Source of the DNA: Thalassospira sp.
GTDB taxonomy: Bacteria; Pseudomonadota; Alphaproteobacteria; Rhodospirillales; Thalassospiraceae
Direction of reading: 5' to 3'
Assembly: GCF_030690045.1 (NCBI RefSeq)
Contig: NZ_JAUYHK010000021.1
Span: forward strand, 186,001-250,000
DNA length: 64,000 nt
The notes beneath the pieces are model-generated. The model had not been told where the DNA came from. It searched no databases and saw nothing but the letters and a program-made list of their open reading frames with translations. Below, in pieces: positions 29,984-41,004 of the stretch. The first letter of the stretch is position 1. The number at the start of each line of letters is the position of its first letter. Position numbers and translations under genes: made by a program.

Positions 29984-31986
29984 CAGGATGCCTCCGTAAT
30001 CGCAATCAGTTCGGCACCATCATCGACCTGATCGCCGACCTGATAGAAAATTTCGGCAATTATGCCCGATACCGGGGCTGAAATGGTGTGCTCCATTTTC
30101 ATGGCCTCCATCACCACCAGTTTGTCACCCGCCTTGACGGTTTGCCCGGCGGTGGTCAGAACCGCAATGATCTTACCGGGCATTGGCGCGGTCAGGCCGC
30201 TGCCTGTGCCTTCGGCTCCCCCCGCAGCGGCGACCGGATCAAAAATTTCCAGAATGTCGGTTTTTCCGCCCCGGAAAATCGTCAGGCGGTTGCCATCGCG
30301 CAGGATGTTGGCCTGTTTGCGGACACCGTCAAGGGTGGCGGCAAGTTTGCCATCTGTGGTGATGTGCGCCTGTACCGTGATCGACATGCCATCGGGCATG
30401 TCTAGAATATAGCCATCGGGGCGATAATGCACCCGCACCGAAATTTCCGCGCCGCCATGACGCAGGATCAGAGTGTGGTGATTATCATCATTTAACCGCC
30501 AGCCACTGGTGAAATGCCAGGGCGACCACGGGTCGCTGCTTTGGGTGGCATGGGCAAGGGCCTCGGCATCGCGGTGCAGAAGGATATCCAGCGCGGCAAA
30601 GGCCAGGGCTTCGTTATCGGGCGGTGTGATGGCCGGGATCAGATCAGAAAGCCAGGTTGGGATAAAACCGGTTTCGACCTCGCCGCGCATAAAGGCCGGA
30701 TGGCGGGCGATATTGGTCAGAAAACCGGTATTGGTTGTCACCCCGACAATCCGGACATCCTCCAGTGCGGATGACAAACGGCGCAGGGCACTGTTGCGAT
30801 CCTGATCATGGACAATCAGTTTGGCGATCATCGGGTCATAATGGATGGAAACTTCGCCTCCTTCATAAACGCCGGTATCAACCCGGATATGGGCCGTTTC
30901 GGCGGGCATGTGCATATGCGTCAGTTTGCCGGTGGCGGGCAGGAAATCATGATGTGGATCTTCGGCATAGATCCGGACTTCAAAGGCATGACCGTTGATC
31001 GTCAGTTGATCCTGGGTTTTTGGCAGGGCTTCGCCATCGGCAACGCGCAATTGCCATTCCACCAGATCCTCGCCGGTGATCATTTCGGTCACCGGATGTT
31101 CGACCTGAAGGCGCGTATTCATTTCCATGAAATAAAATGCGCCGCTGGCATCGAGCAGAAATTCAACCGTGCCCGCCCCCTGATAGCCAATCGCTTTTGC
31201 CGCATCGACGGCGGCCTTGCCCATGCGGGCCCGCAAATCAGCCGATATATGCGGGGCGGGGGCTTCTTCAATCACTTTTTGATGGCGGCGTTGTAATGAA
31301 CAATCACGTTCAAACAGATAAACCGCATTACCGTGACTGTCGGCAAAAACCTGAATTTCAACATGGCGGGGATGGGTGATCAGTTTTTCAATCAGGCAAT
31401 GATCATCGCCAAAACTCGATGCCGCCTCGCGCTGGCAACTGGTCAGGGCATCGGAGAAATCGGCAGGATTCTCAACGGCTCGCATACCCTTGCCACCACC
31501 ACCACTTGATGCCTTGATCAAAACCGGATACCCGATTTGATCGGCCTGACGCGCCAGAAAATCCGGGTCCTGATCGCGCCCGTGATATCCGGGTACCAGC
31601 GGCACACCGGCCTTTTCCATGATTTTCTTGGCTTCGGATTTTGACCCCATCGCCAGAATGGCGGCGGTGGGCGGGCCGACAAACACCGCACCTGCTTTGG
31701 TCACGGCCTCGGCAAAACCGGCATTTTCGGATAAAAATCCATAACCGGGATGTACGGCATCGGCCCCGGATTGTGCAATCACTTCCAAAAGCCGATCCTG
31801 CCGCAAATAGCTGTCACGCGGGGCGGGGCCGCCAATATGCCATGCCTCGTCTGCCATGCGAACATGCAGGGCATGGGCGTCGGCATCGGAATAAACCGCA
31901 ACGGTGGCAATGCCCATGCGCCGGGCGGTTTTGATCACGCGACAGGCGATTTCGCCACGATTGGCAATCAGAAGTTTGCGCGGCAT
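29983..31986 (-). CDS. mccA: methylcrotonoyl-CoA carboxylase alpha (biotin-carboxylase/BCCP) subunit
   Basis: [28 protein letters not shown]-grasp, C-terminal [15 protein letters not shown] biotinylation motif; operon context. Confidence 0.94.
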   Translation of the reverse strand: MPRKLLIANRGEIACRVIKTARRMGIATVAVYSDADAHALHVRMADEAWHIGGPAPRDSYLRQDRLLEVIAQSGADAVHPGYGFLSENAGFAEAVTKAGAVFVGPPTAAILAMGSKSEAKKIMEKAGVPLVPGYHGRDQDPDFLARQADQIGYPVLIKASSGGGGKGMRAVENPADFSDALTSCQREAASSFGDDHCLIEKLITHPRHVEIQVFADSHGNAVYLFERDCSLQRRHQKVIEEAPAPHISADLRARMGKAAVDAAKAIGYQGAGTVEFLLDASGAFYFMEMNTRLQVEHPVTEMITGEDLVEWQLRVADGEALPKTQDQLTINGHAFEVRIYAEDPHHDFLPATGKLTHMHMPAETAHIRVDTGVYEGGEVSIHYDPMIAKLIVHDQDRNSALRRLSSALEDVRIVGVTTNTGFLTNIARHPAFMRGEVETGFIPTWLSDLIPAITPPDNEALAFAALDILLHRDAEALAHATQSSDPWSPWHFTSGWRLNDDNHHTLILRHGGAEISVRVHYRPDGYILDMPDGMSITVQAHITTDGKLAATLDGVRKQANILRDGNRLTIFRGGKTDILEIFDPVAAAGGAEGTGSGLTAPMPGKIIAVLTTAGQTVKAGDKLVVMEAMKMEHTISAPVSGIIAEIFYQVGDQVDDGAELIAITEAS

Positions 31987-31989
31987 CGT

Positions 31990-32802
31990 CTATTCCTTTA
32001 CCCACTGGGCGGCACGTTTTTCAAGAAAGGCGCGGATACCTTCCCTGCCTTCGGCAGAAGCGCGCAGTTTTGCAATGCGGTTGGCGGTATCATCAATCAT
32101 CGCATCGTCAATCGGGCGGTTTGCCACGGCATAAATCAAATCTTTTGCCGCCTGCATGGCGTGCGGGCCGTTTTGCACCAACAGGGCCGCCGTCTCGTCC
32201 CCCCGTGCCAACAGGCGATCCTCGGGAACAATGTCATGGATCAGGCCGATGCGCTGTGCCGTGGCGGCATCAAACCGTTCGGCGCTGAGAAAATAACGCC
32301 GTGCCTGCGCCGTGCCGATTGCCTCAATGACATAGGGCGAAATTACCGCCGGGATCAGGCCCAGTTTGACCTCAGACAGACAAAAAACGGCGCGGTTTGA
32401 TGCAATGGCGATATCGCAACAGGCCGCAAGACCGACCCCGCCGCCAAATGCCGCGCCATTGATCAGGGCGATGGTCGGTTTGGGCAGGAAATTCAGGGTT
32501 TTCATCAAACGGGCGAGGGCTTTGGAATCTGCCAGATTTTCGGCATGTGAATAATCCGCCATCCGTTTCATCCAGTTCAAATCCGCCCCGGCGGAAAAGC
32601 TTTTACCCGCCCCGGTCAATTGCACAACCCGCACCATTGGATCGGTGGCAAGACTGCCCAGCATCGCGGTCAGTCCGGCAATCAGAACATCGTCAAAGGC
32701 ATTGTGGATATCAGGGCGGTTCAGCGTAATGCGTGCCACGCCATCCGGGCGGATATCGCATAAAAGCGCAGTGTCAGGGGCGTTAACATCTTTCATAACC
32801 AT
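31990..32802 (-). CDS. enoyl-CoA hydratase/isomerase family protein, probable methylglutaconyl-CoA hydratase
   Basis: ITLNRPDIHNAFDDVLIAGL, LTGAGKSFSAGADLNWMKRMADYS; located between mccA and mccB. Confidence 0.92.
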   Translation of the reverse strand: MVMKDVNAPDTALLCDIRPDGVARITLNRPDIHNAFDDVLIAGLTAMLGSLATDPMVRVVQLTGAGKSFSAGADLNWMKRMADYSHAENLADSKALARLMKTLNFLPKPTIALINGAAFGGGVGLAACCDIAIASNRAVFCLSEVKLGLIPAVISPYVIEAIGTAQARRYFLSAERFDAATAQRIGLIHDIVPEDRLLARGDETAALLVQNGPHAMQAAKDLIYAVANRPIDDAMIDDTANRIAKLRASAEGREGIRAFLEKRAAQWVKE

Positions 32803-32806
32803 CCCC

Positions 32807-34417
32807 TTACATCCGGAAAACGCCAAATCGCGTGTTGGCAATGGGCTGATTGAGGGCGGCAGAAATGCCCAACCCCAAAACCATGCGGGTATCGGCGGGG
32901 TCAATCACCCCGTCATCCCACAGCCGGGCCGAGGCATAATAGGGATGCCCCTGTTTTTCATACTGATCGCGGATTGGCCCCTTAAAGGATTCCTGTTCGG
33001 CTTCGGGCCATGTTTCACCGCGTTTTTCAAGGGCATCGGCCTTGATTTGCGTCAGGACATTGGCCGCCTGTTCGCCGCCCATCACCGAAATGCGGGCATT
33101 GGGCCACATCCACAGGAAACGCGGGCCATAGGCGCGACCACACATGCCATAATTTCCCGCCCCGAATGATCCGCCGATCAAAACGGTGAATTTTGGCACG
33201 CTGGCGGTGGCGACCGCTGTGACCAGTTTGGCACCATCCTTGGCGATGCCACCTGATTCATATTTGCGGCCAATCATAAAACCGGTGATGTTTTGCAAAA
33301 ACACCAATGGAATACCGCGTTGACAGCACAGTTCGATGAAATGTGCACCCTTAAGCGCACTTTCGGAAAACAGGATGCCGTTATTGGCGATAATGCCAAC
33401 CGGATAGCCAAAAATGCGGGCAAAACCGGTGACAAGGGTTGTGCCATATTGCGCCTTGAATTCATCAAAGACCGACCCGTCCACAATACGGGCGATGATT
33501 TCGCGCACGTCATAGGGTTTTTTGGCATCCGACGGGATCACGCCATATATTTCCTGCGGATCATAGGCCGGATCTTGCGCTGGAAGCAGGGTCACACCGG
33601 GCTTTTTTACCCAATTCAGGTTTTTGACAATGTTACGTGCAATCGACAGGGCATGGGCATCGTCCTGGGCATAATGGTCGGTGACCCCCGATGTCTTGCA
33701 ATGCACATCCGCCCCGCCAAGATCTTCGGCCGATACAATTTCGCCGGTGGCGGCCCTGACCAGAGGGGGGCCGCCCAGGAAAATCGTTCCCTGTTTGCGA
33801 ACAATGATGCTTTCATCGGACATCGCCGGGACATAAGCCCCGCCCGCAGTGCAGGACCCCATGACAACGGCGATTTGCGGAATACCCTGCGCCGACATAT
33901 TGGCCTGATTGAAAAAAATACGGCCAAAATGATCGCGGTCGGGAAAAACATCATCCTGACGCGGCAAATTCGCCCCGCCACTATCGACCAGATAAACACA
34001 GGGCAGGCGGTTTTCGAGGGCGATTTCCTGGGCGCGCAGATGCTTTTTGACGGTCATCGGGTAATAGGACCCGCCCTTGACCGTGGCATCATTGGCAACC
34101 ACCACACATTCAACGCCGGAAATTCGGCCAATGCCGGTGATAATGCCTGCCGCCGGAACGTCTTCATCGTCATACATGCCAAAGGCGGCCAGTTGCGACA
34201 GTTCCAGAAACGGCGATCCGACATCCAGCAACCGGCGAATGCGTTCACGCGGCAGCAATTTTCCGCGTCCGGTGTGGCGGGTGCGGGCAGTTTCTCCGCC
34301 GCCCAACTTGATGCGGGTCAGTTGACCGCGCAAATCCGCCACCAGTTGCGCCATTTGGGCGGCATTGCGGCGGAATTCTTCGGACCGGATGTTGATCTGG
34401 GATTTCAGTACCGTCAT
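32807..34417 (-). CDS. mccB: methylcrotonoyl-CoA carboxylase beta subunit (carboxyltransferase)
   Basis: [49 protein letters not shown], carboxyltransferase domain, operon context. Confidence 0.95.
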   Translation of the reverse strand: MTVLKSQINIRSEEFRRNAAQMAQLVADLRGQLTRIKLGGGETARTRHTGRGKLLPRERIRRLLDVGSPFLELSQLAAFGMYDDEDVPAAGIITGIGRISGVECVVVANDATVKGGSYYPMTVKKHLRAQEIALENRLPCVYLVDSGGANLPRQDDVFPDRDHFGRIFFNQANMSAQGIPQIAVVMGSCTAGGAYVPAMSDESIIVRKQGTIFLGGPPLVRAATGEIVSAEDLGGADVHCKTSGVTDHYAQDDAHALSIARNIVKNLNWVKKPGVTLLPAQDPAYDPQEIYGVIPSDAKKPYDVREIIARIVDGSVFDEFKAQYGTTLVTGFARIFGYPVGIIANNGILFSESALKGAHFIELCCQRGIPLVFLQNITGFMIGRKYESGGIAKDGAKLVTAVATASVPKFTVLIGGSFGAGNYGMCGRAYGPRFLWMWPNARISVMGGEQAANVLTQIKADALEKRGETWPEAEQESFKGPIRDQYEKQGHPYYASARLWDDGVIDPADTRMVLGLGISAALNQPIANTRFGVFRM

Positions 34418-34493
34418 GGCGGTCGATACCGTGTGTTGCGGGGTTGCAGGGCAGACCCACGGGGTTGATGATCTGAGCCCCGTTATGGCGGAA

Positions 34494-34505
34494 GTTTACG
34501 TAAAC
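34494..34505. promoter_or_regulatory. LiuR-like palindrome upstream of the leucine catabolic operon
   Basis: GTTTACGTAAAC perfect palindrome; nearby related half-site TTTACGTA. Confidence 0.55.
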
Positions 34506-34559
34506 GGCAAGATAAAATTGGTATTCCGGTACCGAATTTACGTATATCAGGTTTTCCGC

Positions 34560-35156
34560 CTAAATCCGTGCCACGATCCAGTGTTCAAGCTGGTCGATGC
34601 GGTCATTGCCAAAAAACGGTTCGCCGTCAAAAAAGAAAAAAGGCGATCCAAAAGCTCCCAGCCCGATGGCTTCTTCTGTCATGTCGCGGACATGCTGTTT
34701 CCATTTGGGGGCGGCAATGGCATCGCGCATGTCGCTGGCATTGATTTCGTGGCGGCTGGCGGTGGCGATCACGACTTCGGGGTCGGACATATCAAGGCCA
34801 TCGGCAAAATATCCGCGATAAATATCATGGGCAAAGCGCACGGCAGCATCGCGATCATAGCTGGCAATCCAGTAAAATCCCCGTGTCGGGGCAAGGGCAG
34901 AATAGGGGAATTTTTCCGGGATCATAAAGGGGATGTTTTGAAGCCGGGCGCAACGTTCCATATCCCGGCGGAAATAGGGGCCGCGAATCGGGTGTTGCAA
35001 AAGGGGTTCCTGCCCGGTCTGTTTGAAGGCTGCGCCGATCATAAAGGGCCGCCAGTCGATTTTAACGCCCGTGCGAGCGGCAACATCACCGATGCGTTCG
35101 CTGGCAAGATAGCCATAAGGCGATGAAAAATCGAAATAGAATGTAATTTCAGACAT
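34560..35156 (-). CDS. 2-hydroxychromene-2-carboxylate isomerase / DsbA-family (kappa GST-like) protein
   Basis: MSEITFYFDFSSPYGYLASERI..., GAFGSPFFFFDGEPFFGNDRIDQLE. Confidence 0.88.
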   Translation of the reverse strand: MSEITFYFDFSSPYGYLASERIGDVAARTGVKIDWRPFMIGAAFKQTGQEPLLQHPIRGPYFRRDMERCARLQNIPFMIPEKFPYSALAPTRGFYWIASYDRDAAVRFAHDIYRGYFADGLDMSDPEVVIATASRHEINASDMRDAIAAPKWKQHVRDMTEEAIGLGAFGSPFFFFDGEPFFGNDRIDQLEHWIVARI

Positions 35157-35261
35157 GGAATATTTCATCCTGCTGTGAACATGCATTCGGCAAAGCCAAA
35201 ACATGCTAACATCATATACTTTGTCTGGGTCAAAAAAGTGTAAACTTGACTGGCTTCACAA

Positions 35262-35741
35262 TCAGGGGATGGTGATGCCGGGCCGGACCTTGACTTCTTC
35301 CATCACGACATAGGTATGGGTCTGGCTGACGCCGGGAACCGATGACAGCCGTTCCAGAAATTCGCGATAGGCATACATATCAGCAACGCGCAATTTCATC
35401 AGATAGTCAAAACCGCCTGCGACCATATGACATTCTTCTATTTCCGGCAATTTGCGCACGGCGGCGGCAAAAATATCAAAGACATCCGGCGTGGTGCGAT
35501 CCAGCGTGATTTCGACAAACACCACCAAAGACTGTTCAAGTTTGCGCGGATCAAGACGGGCCATATAGCCCATGATGAAGCCCTGTTGTTCAAGGCGGCG
35601 CACCCGTTCCAGACAAGGCGTCGGGCTCAGATTGACCCGGCGCGACAGTTCAACATTTGACATGCGGCCATCGCGCTGCAATTCGCGCAGAATCTGTTTG
35701 TCGATTTTATCCAGACTTTTGTGGTTCTTCTGCATTATCAA
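35262..35741 (-). CDS. Lrp/AsnC family transcriptional regulator (probable proline-responsive regulator)
   Basis: LDKIDKQILRELQRDGRMSNVELSRRVNLSPTPCLERVRRLEQQGFI; divergent from putA. Confidence 0.94.
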   Translation of the reverse strand: MIMQKNHKSLDKIDKQILRELQRDGRMSNVELSRRVNLSPTPCLERVRRLEQQGFIMGYMARLDPRKLEQSLVVFVEITLDRTTPDVFDIFAAAVRKLPEIEECHMVAGGFDYLMKLRVADMYAYREFLERLSSVPGVSQTHTYVVMEEVKVRPGITIP

Positions 35742-35920
35742 ACATTAACCAGTGTTTTAAACTATGATATTGGGGTTTGGCTGGATGATATATCGTATTT
35801 TTTGCCAAAATGGCAGCACATTTTTTGAAAACAAAATTAAGGTTGGCCCAATTCAACAGAAATTTGCGCCCTGTCTGCGATGGCATGGCGCACATCCTTG
35901 ATCAGGGAGACATTCGCGCC

Positions 35921-38900
35921 ATGTTCCGCCGTTCCTTGCCCGCCAGTGACATCATACGTGCAAAAATCCGCAATACCTATCGCAGTGACGAGGAAGAAGT
36001 CGTCAACCGCCTGATTGCGGCGGCCACCCTGCCTGCGGAAGACAAAACACGGGTACAGGAACGCGCCCGCCAACTGGTACAGCGCGTACGCGAGGCCAGC
36101 ACCGGTCAGGGTGGTATTGATGCCCTGCTGCATGAATATGAATTGTCCAGCAAGGAAGGCGTCATTCTGATGTGTCTGGCCGAGGCGCTGTTGCGCGTGC
36201 CCGATGCGGTGACGGCGGACAAGCTTATTCAGGACAAGCTGTTTGATGCCGACTGGCACAGCCATCTGGGGCATAGCGAAAGCTTTTTCGTCAATGCCTC
36301 GACCTGGGGGTTGATGTTGACCGGCAAGATGATCCGTTTTGGCAAGGAAGAACGCGACAATCCGTCGGCCCTGGTCAAACGCATGATCGCCCGGTCGGGC
36401 GAACCGGTAATTCGCAAGGCCTTTAATCAGGCGATGCGGATCATGGGCAAGCAGTTTGTCATGGGCCGCACCATTGCCGAAGCCGAAACACGGGCCAAAG
36501 CCAATGAGGAAAAGGGATATCGTTATTCCTATGATATGCTGGGCGAGGCGGCCCGCACGATGGAAGACGCGGATCGTTATTTCCGGTCTTACGAGGATGC
36601 GATTGCCGAAATTGGCAAGGTTGCCAATGGGCGCGGCCCCATCAATTCACCGGGAATTTCGGTCAAATTGTCGGCGATCCATCCGCGTTATGATTTTGCC
36701 AACCGCGAACGGGTGATGGATGAGCTGGTCCCGCGCCTGAAATCGCTGGCGCTTCTGGCCAAAAAACTTGATATCGGTTTTACCGTCGATGCCGAAGAAG
36801 CCAACCGGCTGGATTTGTCGCTTGATGTGATCGAGGCGGTCTTTGCCGATCCCGATCTGGATGGCTGGGAAGGCTTTGGCCTTGCGGTGCAGGCCTATCA
36901 GAAACGGGCGTATCACGTTCTGGAATGGCTGGCCGATTTGTCGGGCCGGGTCGGGCGCAAGATGATGGTGCGTCTGGTCAAGGGGGCCTATTGGGATACC
37001 GAGGTTAAAAACAGTCAGGAAAACGGTTTTGAAGGATATCCGGTCTTTACCCGCAAGGCGGCGACCGATGTGTCCTATCTGGCCTGTGCGCGGTTCATGT
37101 TATCGCGGCGCGATGCCTTTTATTGCCAGTTCGCCAGCCATAACGCGCATTCGGTGGCCTCGATCATCCAGATGGCAGGCAATGATCGTAACTTTGAATT
37201 TCAACGCCTGCATGGCATGGGCGAAGCCCTGTATGAACAGATTGTCGGCAAAAAGGGCGAAGACATTCCGTGCCGCATTTATGCACCGGTCGGCACCCAC
37301 GAAGATCTTCTCGCCTATCTGGTGCGGCGTTTGCTGGAAAACGGGGCGAATACCAGCTTTGTAAACCGTATTCAGGACGAAAAACTACCGGTCGAAGAAA
37401 TGATCGCCGATCCGGTGGAAAAAATGGCTGCGTTGCCGCGCAAGGCACATCCGAAAATTCCGGCCCCGGTCGATCTGTATGGGGCCGGGCGGGTCAATTC
37501 GCGCGGGTTTGATCTGACCGATGTTACTAAATTATTGCCGTTGTCGGAAAAACTGTCGGCGATGGCAGGCAAAATCTGGAAAGCTGCGCCGCTGATTGAC
37601 GGTAAATGGCGGCAAGGTGCGGTGCAAGATGTGTTCAATCCGTCGCGCCGGGCGGAAAAGGTTGGCGAAGTTTGTTTTGCAACTGCCGATGATGTCGAAG
37701 CCGCAATTGTTGCTGCAACCAAAGGCTATCCGGTGTGGAATGCGACCCCGGCTTCGGAACGGGCTGCCTGTTTGCGCCGTCTGGCGGATTTGCTCGAAGA
37801 CAATACCGACGAATTCATTGCCTTGTGTCAGCGCGAAGCCGGCAAATTATATTCCGATGCGGTGGCAGAAGTGCGCGAAGCAGTGGATTTTTGCCGCTAT
37901 TACGCCAACCGTGCCGAAGATTTGTTCCGCGACGGCAGTTCGCTTGAAGGACGCGGGATATTTGTCTGTATCAGCCCGTGGAACTTCCCGCTGGCGATTT
38001 TTCTGGGGCAGGTTTCTGCTGCCCTCGCCGCAGGCAATGCCGTAATCGCCAAACCGGCCGAACAAACATCCCTGATTGCCGCAAAGGCCGGTGAACTTGT
38101 TCTGGCGGCGGGTGTGCCTGCCGGGGCATTTCAATTGTTGCCTGGGTCGGGTCGGTTGATTGGCACGATCCTGACCCATGATCCGCGCATTGGCGGTGTG
38201 GCCTTTACCGGGTCAACCGAAACCGCACAAATCATCAATGCTGCCCTTGCCAAACGGCCCGGCGTACCCCTGCCGCTGATTGCGGAAACAGGTGGTCAGA
38301 ATGCGATGATTGTCGATTCAACCGCCTTGCCTGAACAGGTGGTGCAGGATGTTGTGACATCGGGATTCCAGTCGGCAGGACAACGGTGTTCGGCCCTGCG
38401 TGTGCTGTTTGTGCAGGAAGACATTGCCGACAAGCTGATCCATATGTTGATCGGGGCGATGAAAGAAATCCGGGTCGGTGATCCGTTTTACCTCAACATT
38501 GATGTCGGGCCGGTGATTGATGATGTGGCACGCACCATGTTGCAAAAACATGCCGACCGCATGACCCGCGAGGCGAAATTGCTGTATGCCTGCGAAATGT
38601 TGCCCGAAAGCAAGGATGGCACGTTCTTTGCCCCGCATTGCTTTGAAATCCCGAACCTTGATGTTCTGGAACGCGAGGTGTTCGGCCCGATTGTCCATGT
38701 CGTGCGTTACAAGGCAAAAGACCTTGATGCGGTTCTGAACCAGATCAATGCGTCGGGTTATGGCCTGACACTGGGCATTCATTCGCGCATTGACGGCACG
38801 GCGCGGCACATCGCCAAAACATTGCGGGTCGGCAATTGTTATATCAATCGCAACATGATCGGCGCTGTGGTCGGCGTGCAGCCCTTTGGCGGGCAGGGAA

Positions 38901-39730
38901 AATCAGGTACGGGGCCCAAGGCAGGCGGTCCGCATTATGTCGAACGCTTTGCCAAGCCGGTGGCGCGTCCTGACTCCGTAAATGTGGCTCAGGCACCGGT
39001 CACGGCGGACCGTGAAACGCTGGTGATTACTGCACCGGTGCCGGTCGATGCCCTGACGGCATTGGCCGCCGCACAAAACCGCTGGCAAGCGACAGAGGGA
39101 TTAAGCCGGATCAAGATGCTGGAAAGTTTTGCTGACCGGCTGGAACAGTCCGGCGTGGCGGAACTGGCCGCAGGCCATCAACATATTGCTGATTTTGCGG
39201 CGATTTCCGAAAATGGCTTTGTCCGTCCAACCCGGATGCCCGGACCGACGGGGGAAACCAATGACCTGGAATTGTTGGGGCGCGGTGTTTACCTGATCCA
39301 GATCGACAAGGGGGCCGATGCGGCCCGTGTGTTGCGTCATCTGGGGGCGGCTTTGGCGGCGGGTAATGCGATGATGCTGGCCGGGGATCCCAAATGGCTG
39401 GCGAAATTGCCGGATCTGGCGCGGTCGGCAGGTTTGCCCGATCATCTGATCTGTACGGTCTCGGCCAAAGCCGGGCTTGCGGTGATGAATGATGGTGCGG
39501 TTGCCGGGGTGTCGTGTATTGCGCCGCTTGATCGTGTTACGGTGTTCAAACAGGTTCTGGCCGGGCGCGATGGCGCGATCCTGTCACTGATTTCCGATAG
39601 CGGCGCCGAAGATGACGGGGCCTTGCCCGCCGAAATCTTTCTGCATCGCTTTGCGACCGAAAAAACCGTTTCGATCAACACGACGGCGGCGGGTGGCAAT
39701 GCGTCGCTGATGTCGATGGATGAAGACTAA
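35921..39730 (+). CDS. putA: bifunctional proline dehydrogenase / L-glutamate gamma-semialdehyde dehydrogenase PutA
   Basis: PRODH region (GISVKLSAIHPRYDF, MMVRLVKGAYWDTEVK) plus ALDH region (CISPWNFPLAIFLGQ, GQRCSALRVLFVQED) and a C-terminal domain; ATG 35921 or 35885 is more likely than the ORF start 35810. Confidence 0.95.
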   Translation: MFRRSLPASDIIRAKIRNTYRSDEEEVVNRLIAAATLPAEDKTRVQERARQLVQRVREASTGQGGIDALLHEYELSSKEGVILMCLAEALLRVPDAVTADKLIQDKLFDADWHSHLGHSESFFVNASTWGLMLTGKMIRFGKEERDNPSALVKRMIARSGEPVIRKAFNQAMRIMGKQFVMGRTIAEAETRAKANEEKGYRYSYDMLGEAARTMEDADRYFRSYEDAIAEIGKVANGRGPINSPGISVKLSAIHPRYDFANRERVMDELVPRLKSLALLAKKLDIGFTVDAEEANRLDLSLDVIEAVFADPDLDGWEGFGLAVQAYQKRAYHVLEWLADLSGRVGRKMMVRLVKGAYWDTEVKNSQENGFEGYPVFTRKAATDVSYLACARFMLSRRDAFYCQFASHNAHSVASIIQMAGNDRNFEFQRLHGMGEALYEQIVGKKGEDIPCRIYAPVGTHEDLLAYLVRRLLENGANTSFVNRIQDEKLPVEEMIADPVEKMAALPRKAHPKIPAPVDLYGAGRVNSRGFDLTDVTKLLPLSEKLSAMAGKIWKAAPLIDGKWRQGAVQDVFNPSRRAEKVGEVCFATADDVEAAIVAATKGYPVWNATPASERAACLRRLADLLEDNTDEFIALCQREAGKLYSDAVAEVREAVDFCRYYANRAEDLFRDGSSLEGRGIFVCISPWNFPLAIFLGQVSAALAAGNAVIAKPAEQTSLIAAKAGELVLAAGVPAGAFQLLPGSGRLIGTILTHDPRIGGVAFTGSTETAQIINAALAKRPGVPLPLIAETGGQNAMIVDSTALPEQVVQDVVTSGFQSAGQRCSALRVLFVQEDIADKLIHMLIGAMKEIRVGDPFYLNIDVGPVIDDVARTMLQKHADRMTREAKLLYACEMLPESKDGTFFAPHCFEIPNLDVLEREVFGPIVHVVRYKAKDLDAVLNQINASGYGLTLGIHSRIDGTARHIAKTLRVGNCYINRNMIGAVVGVQPFGGQGKSGTGPKAGGPHYVERFAKPVARPDSVNVAQAPVTADRETLVITAPVPVDALTALAAAQNRWQATEGLSRIKMLESFADRLEQSGVAELAAGHQHIADFAAISENGFVRPTRMPGPTGETNDLELLGRGVYLIQIDKGADAARVLRHLGAALAAGNAMMLAGDPKWLAKLPDLARSAGLPDHLICTVSAKAGLAVMNDGAVAGVSCIAPLDRVTVFKQVLAGRDGAILSLISDSGAEDDGALPAEIFLHRFATEKTVSINTTAAGGNASLMSMDED

Positions 39731-39746
39731 CGTGGTTTGAGACGCC

Positions 39747-39782
39747 AAAGCCCGCAGCATTCGATGCTGCGGGCTTTTTTTT
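39747..39782 (+). terminator. intrinsic terminator after putA
   Basis: AAAGCCCGCAGCAT-TCG-ATGCTGCGGGCTTTTTTTT. Confidence 0.92.
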
Positions 39783-39906
39783 GTCATAATCACAAGGCAC
39801 AAACAGCAATCATGACGTGGCATAATCTGGTAACCTTGCCCGGCATAAAACAAATATGGGCATGTCGGGCATGTGCCGGACTGCAAAGGCAAAAGGAGCA
39901 ACCTGG

Positions 39907-40545
39907 ATGACGAATGCATCGCGCGGCTGGCGTCGCATATTACAAACCGTGGCACTGGGTATGATCTTTACCGTGCCGCTTGCGGCATGCGCCCCTGTGC
40001 AAATGATCGTCGAAGACCGCGAAGGCAGCGATCAGTGGCTCGATACCCAGATCAAATCGGGAATCCTGGCCGAATTTGCCAAGGTCGATCACACCTATCT
40101 GATTGATGTCACCGTTGAAATCTGGAAACAGAATGTGATGGTGACCGGTATGGTTGATTCAAAGGGCAAATATCACGATGTCCTGTCGATCATCCGGCGC
40201 GACAACCGGGTCAAGCAGGTTTATGACCATTTGCAGGTTGCCGATTCGGAGGTGATTGCCGCCTATCATGCTGCCGAAGACCAGTATGGCAAAAACGCCG
40301 TCCCGACCGATTCAGCGACCCAGACAGTTTCCGATAACTGGATCGAAGGGCAAATCAAGGCGCTGCTGGTGGTGGAAAAGGGTGTGCGATCAGTCAATTA
40401 TCGTTGGCAGTCGGTTGGCAACATTGTCTATATGATGGGTGATGCCCAGACGCAGAAAGAACTCGATACGGTTCTGGGGATCGTGCGCCGGATCAAGGGT
40501 GTCAAACAGGTGGTCAGCCACATGACGATCGCTCCATCCGTCTGA
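39907..40545 (+). CDS. BON domain-containing lipoprotein
   Basis: Lipobox PLAAC; two BON-like repeats (DQWLDTQIKSGILAEF..., DNWIEGQIKALLVVEKGV...). Confidence 0.87.
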   Translation: MTNASRGWRRILQTVALGMIFTVPLAACAPVQMIVEDREGSDQWLDTQIKSGILAEFAKVDHTYLIDVTVEIWKQNVMVTGMVDSKGKYHDVLSIIRRDNRVKQVYDHLQVADSEVIAAYHAAEDQYGKNAVPTDSATQTVSDNWIEGQIKALLVVEKGVRSVNYRWQSVGNIVYMMGDAQTQKELDTVLGIVRRIKGVKQVVSHMTIAPSV

Positions 40546-40700
40546 TCCTAAATAATATTTTCAAAATCCCTCGTTGCCGATGCCGGTGGCGGGGGATTTT
40601 TTATGGGAAAAAGACAGAAATTTGATCGAAAGCATTTGAAAGGCAGTCGCAATTGCATTAGATGGGTGGGTGTAACTGATAACTGATTGCATTCAAGCCA

Positions 40701-40925
40701 ATGTATATTTGTGTTTGTAACGCCCTGAATGACCGTGATGTCAAACGCGCTGCCGCCGATGGCGGTGCTGCGCGTCCGGCCGATGTGTTCCGGTTTCACG
40801 GATGTGCGCCACAATGCGGTAAATGCGCCTGTCACATGCGCACCGAACTTGCGCGTCATCATCACAATGGCGGCTGTTGCGGCGGACAGGCAGTGGCAGC
40901 AGATCAGGCGATTGCCGCAGAATAA
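40701..40925 (+). CDS. bfd: bacterioferritin-associated ferredoxin-like (2Fe-2S) protein
   Basis: MYICVCNALNDRDV, CGKCACHM cysteine pattern. Confidence 0.85.
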   Translation: MYICVCNALNDRDVKRAAADGGAARPADVFRFHGCAPQCGKCACHMRTELARHHHNGGCCGGQAVAADQAIAAE

Positions 40926-40944
40926 CGGCGACGGCGTTCCAAAA

Positions 40945-40980
40945 ACAAAGGGCGAAGCACAATGGGGCTTCGCCCTTTGT
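40945..40980. terminator. bidirectional intrinsic terminator
   Basis: ACAAAGGGCGAAGC / GCTTCGCCCTTTGT, 14-bp perfect stem between convergent genes. Confidence 0.85.
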
Positions 40981-41004
40981 CATTTTCAGGGCCGATTCCA
41001 TGAC

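Noticed and set aside
33293-34468. 391-aa plus-strand ORF antisense to mccB
   Set aside because: Opposite strand of a clear carboxyltransferase gene; low-complexity translation without a family.
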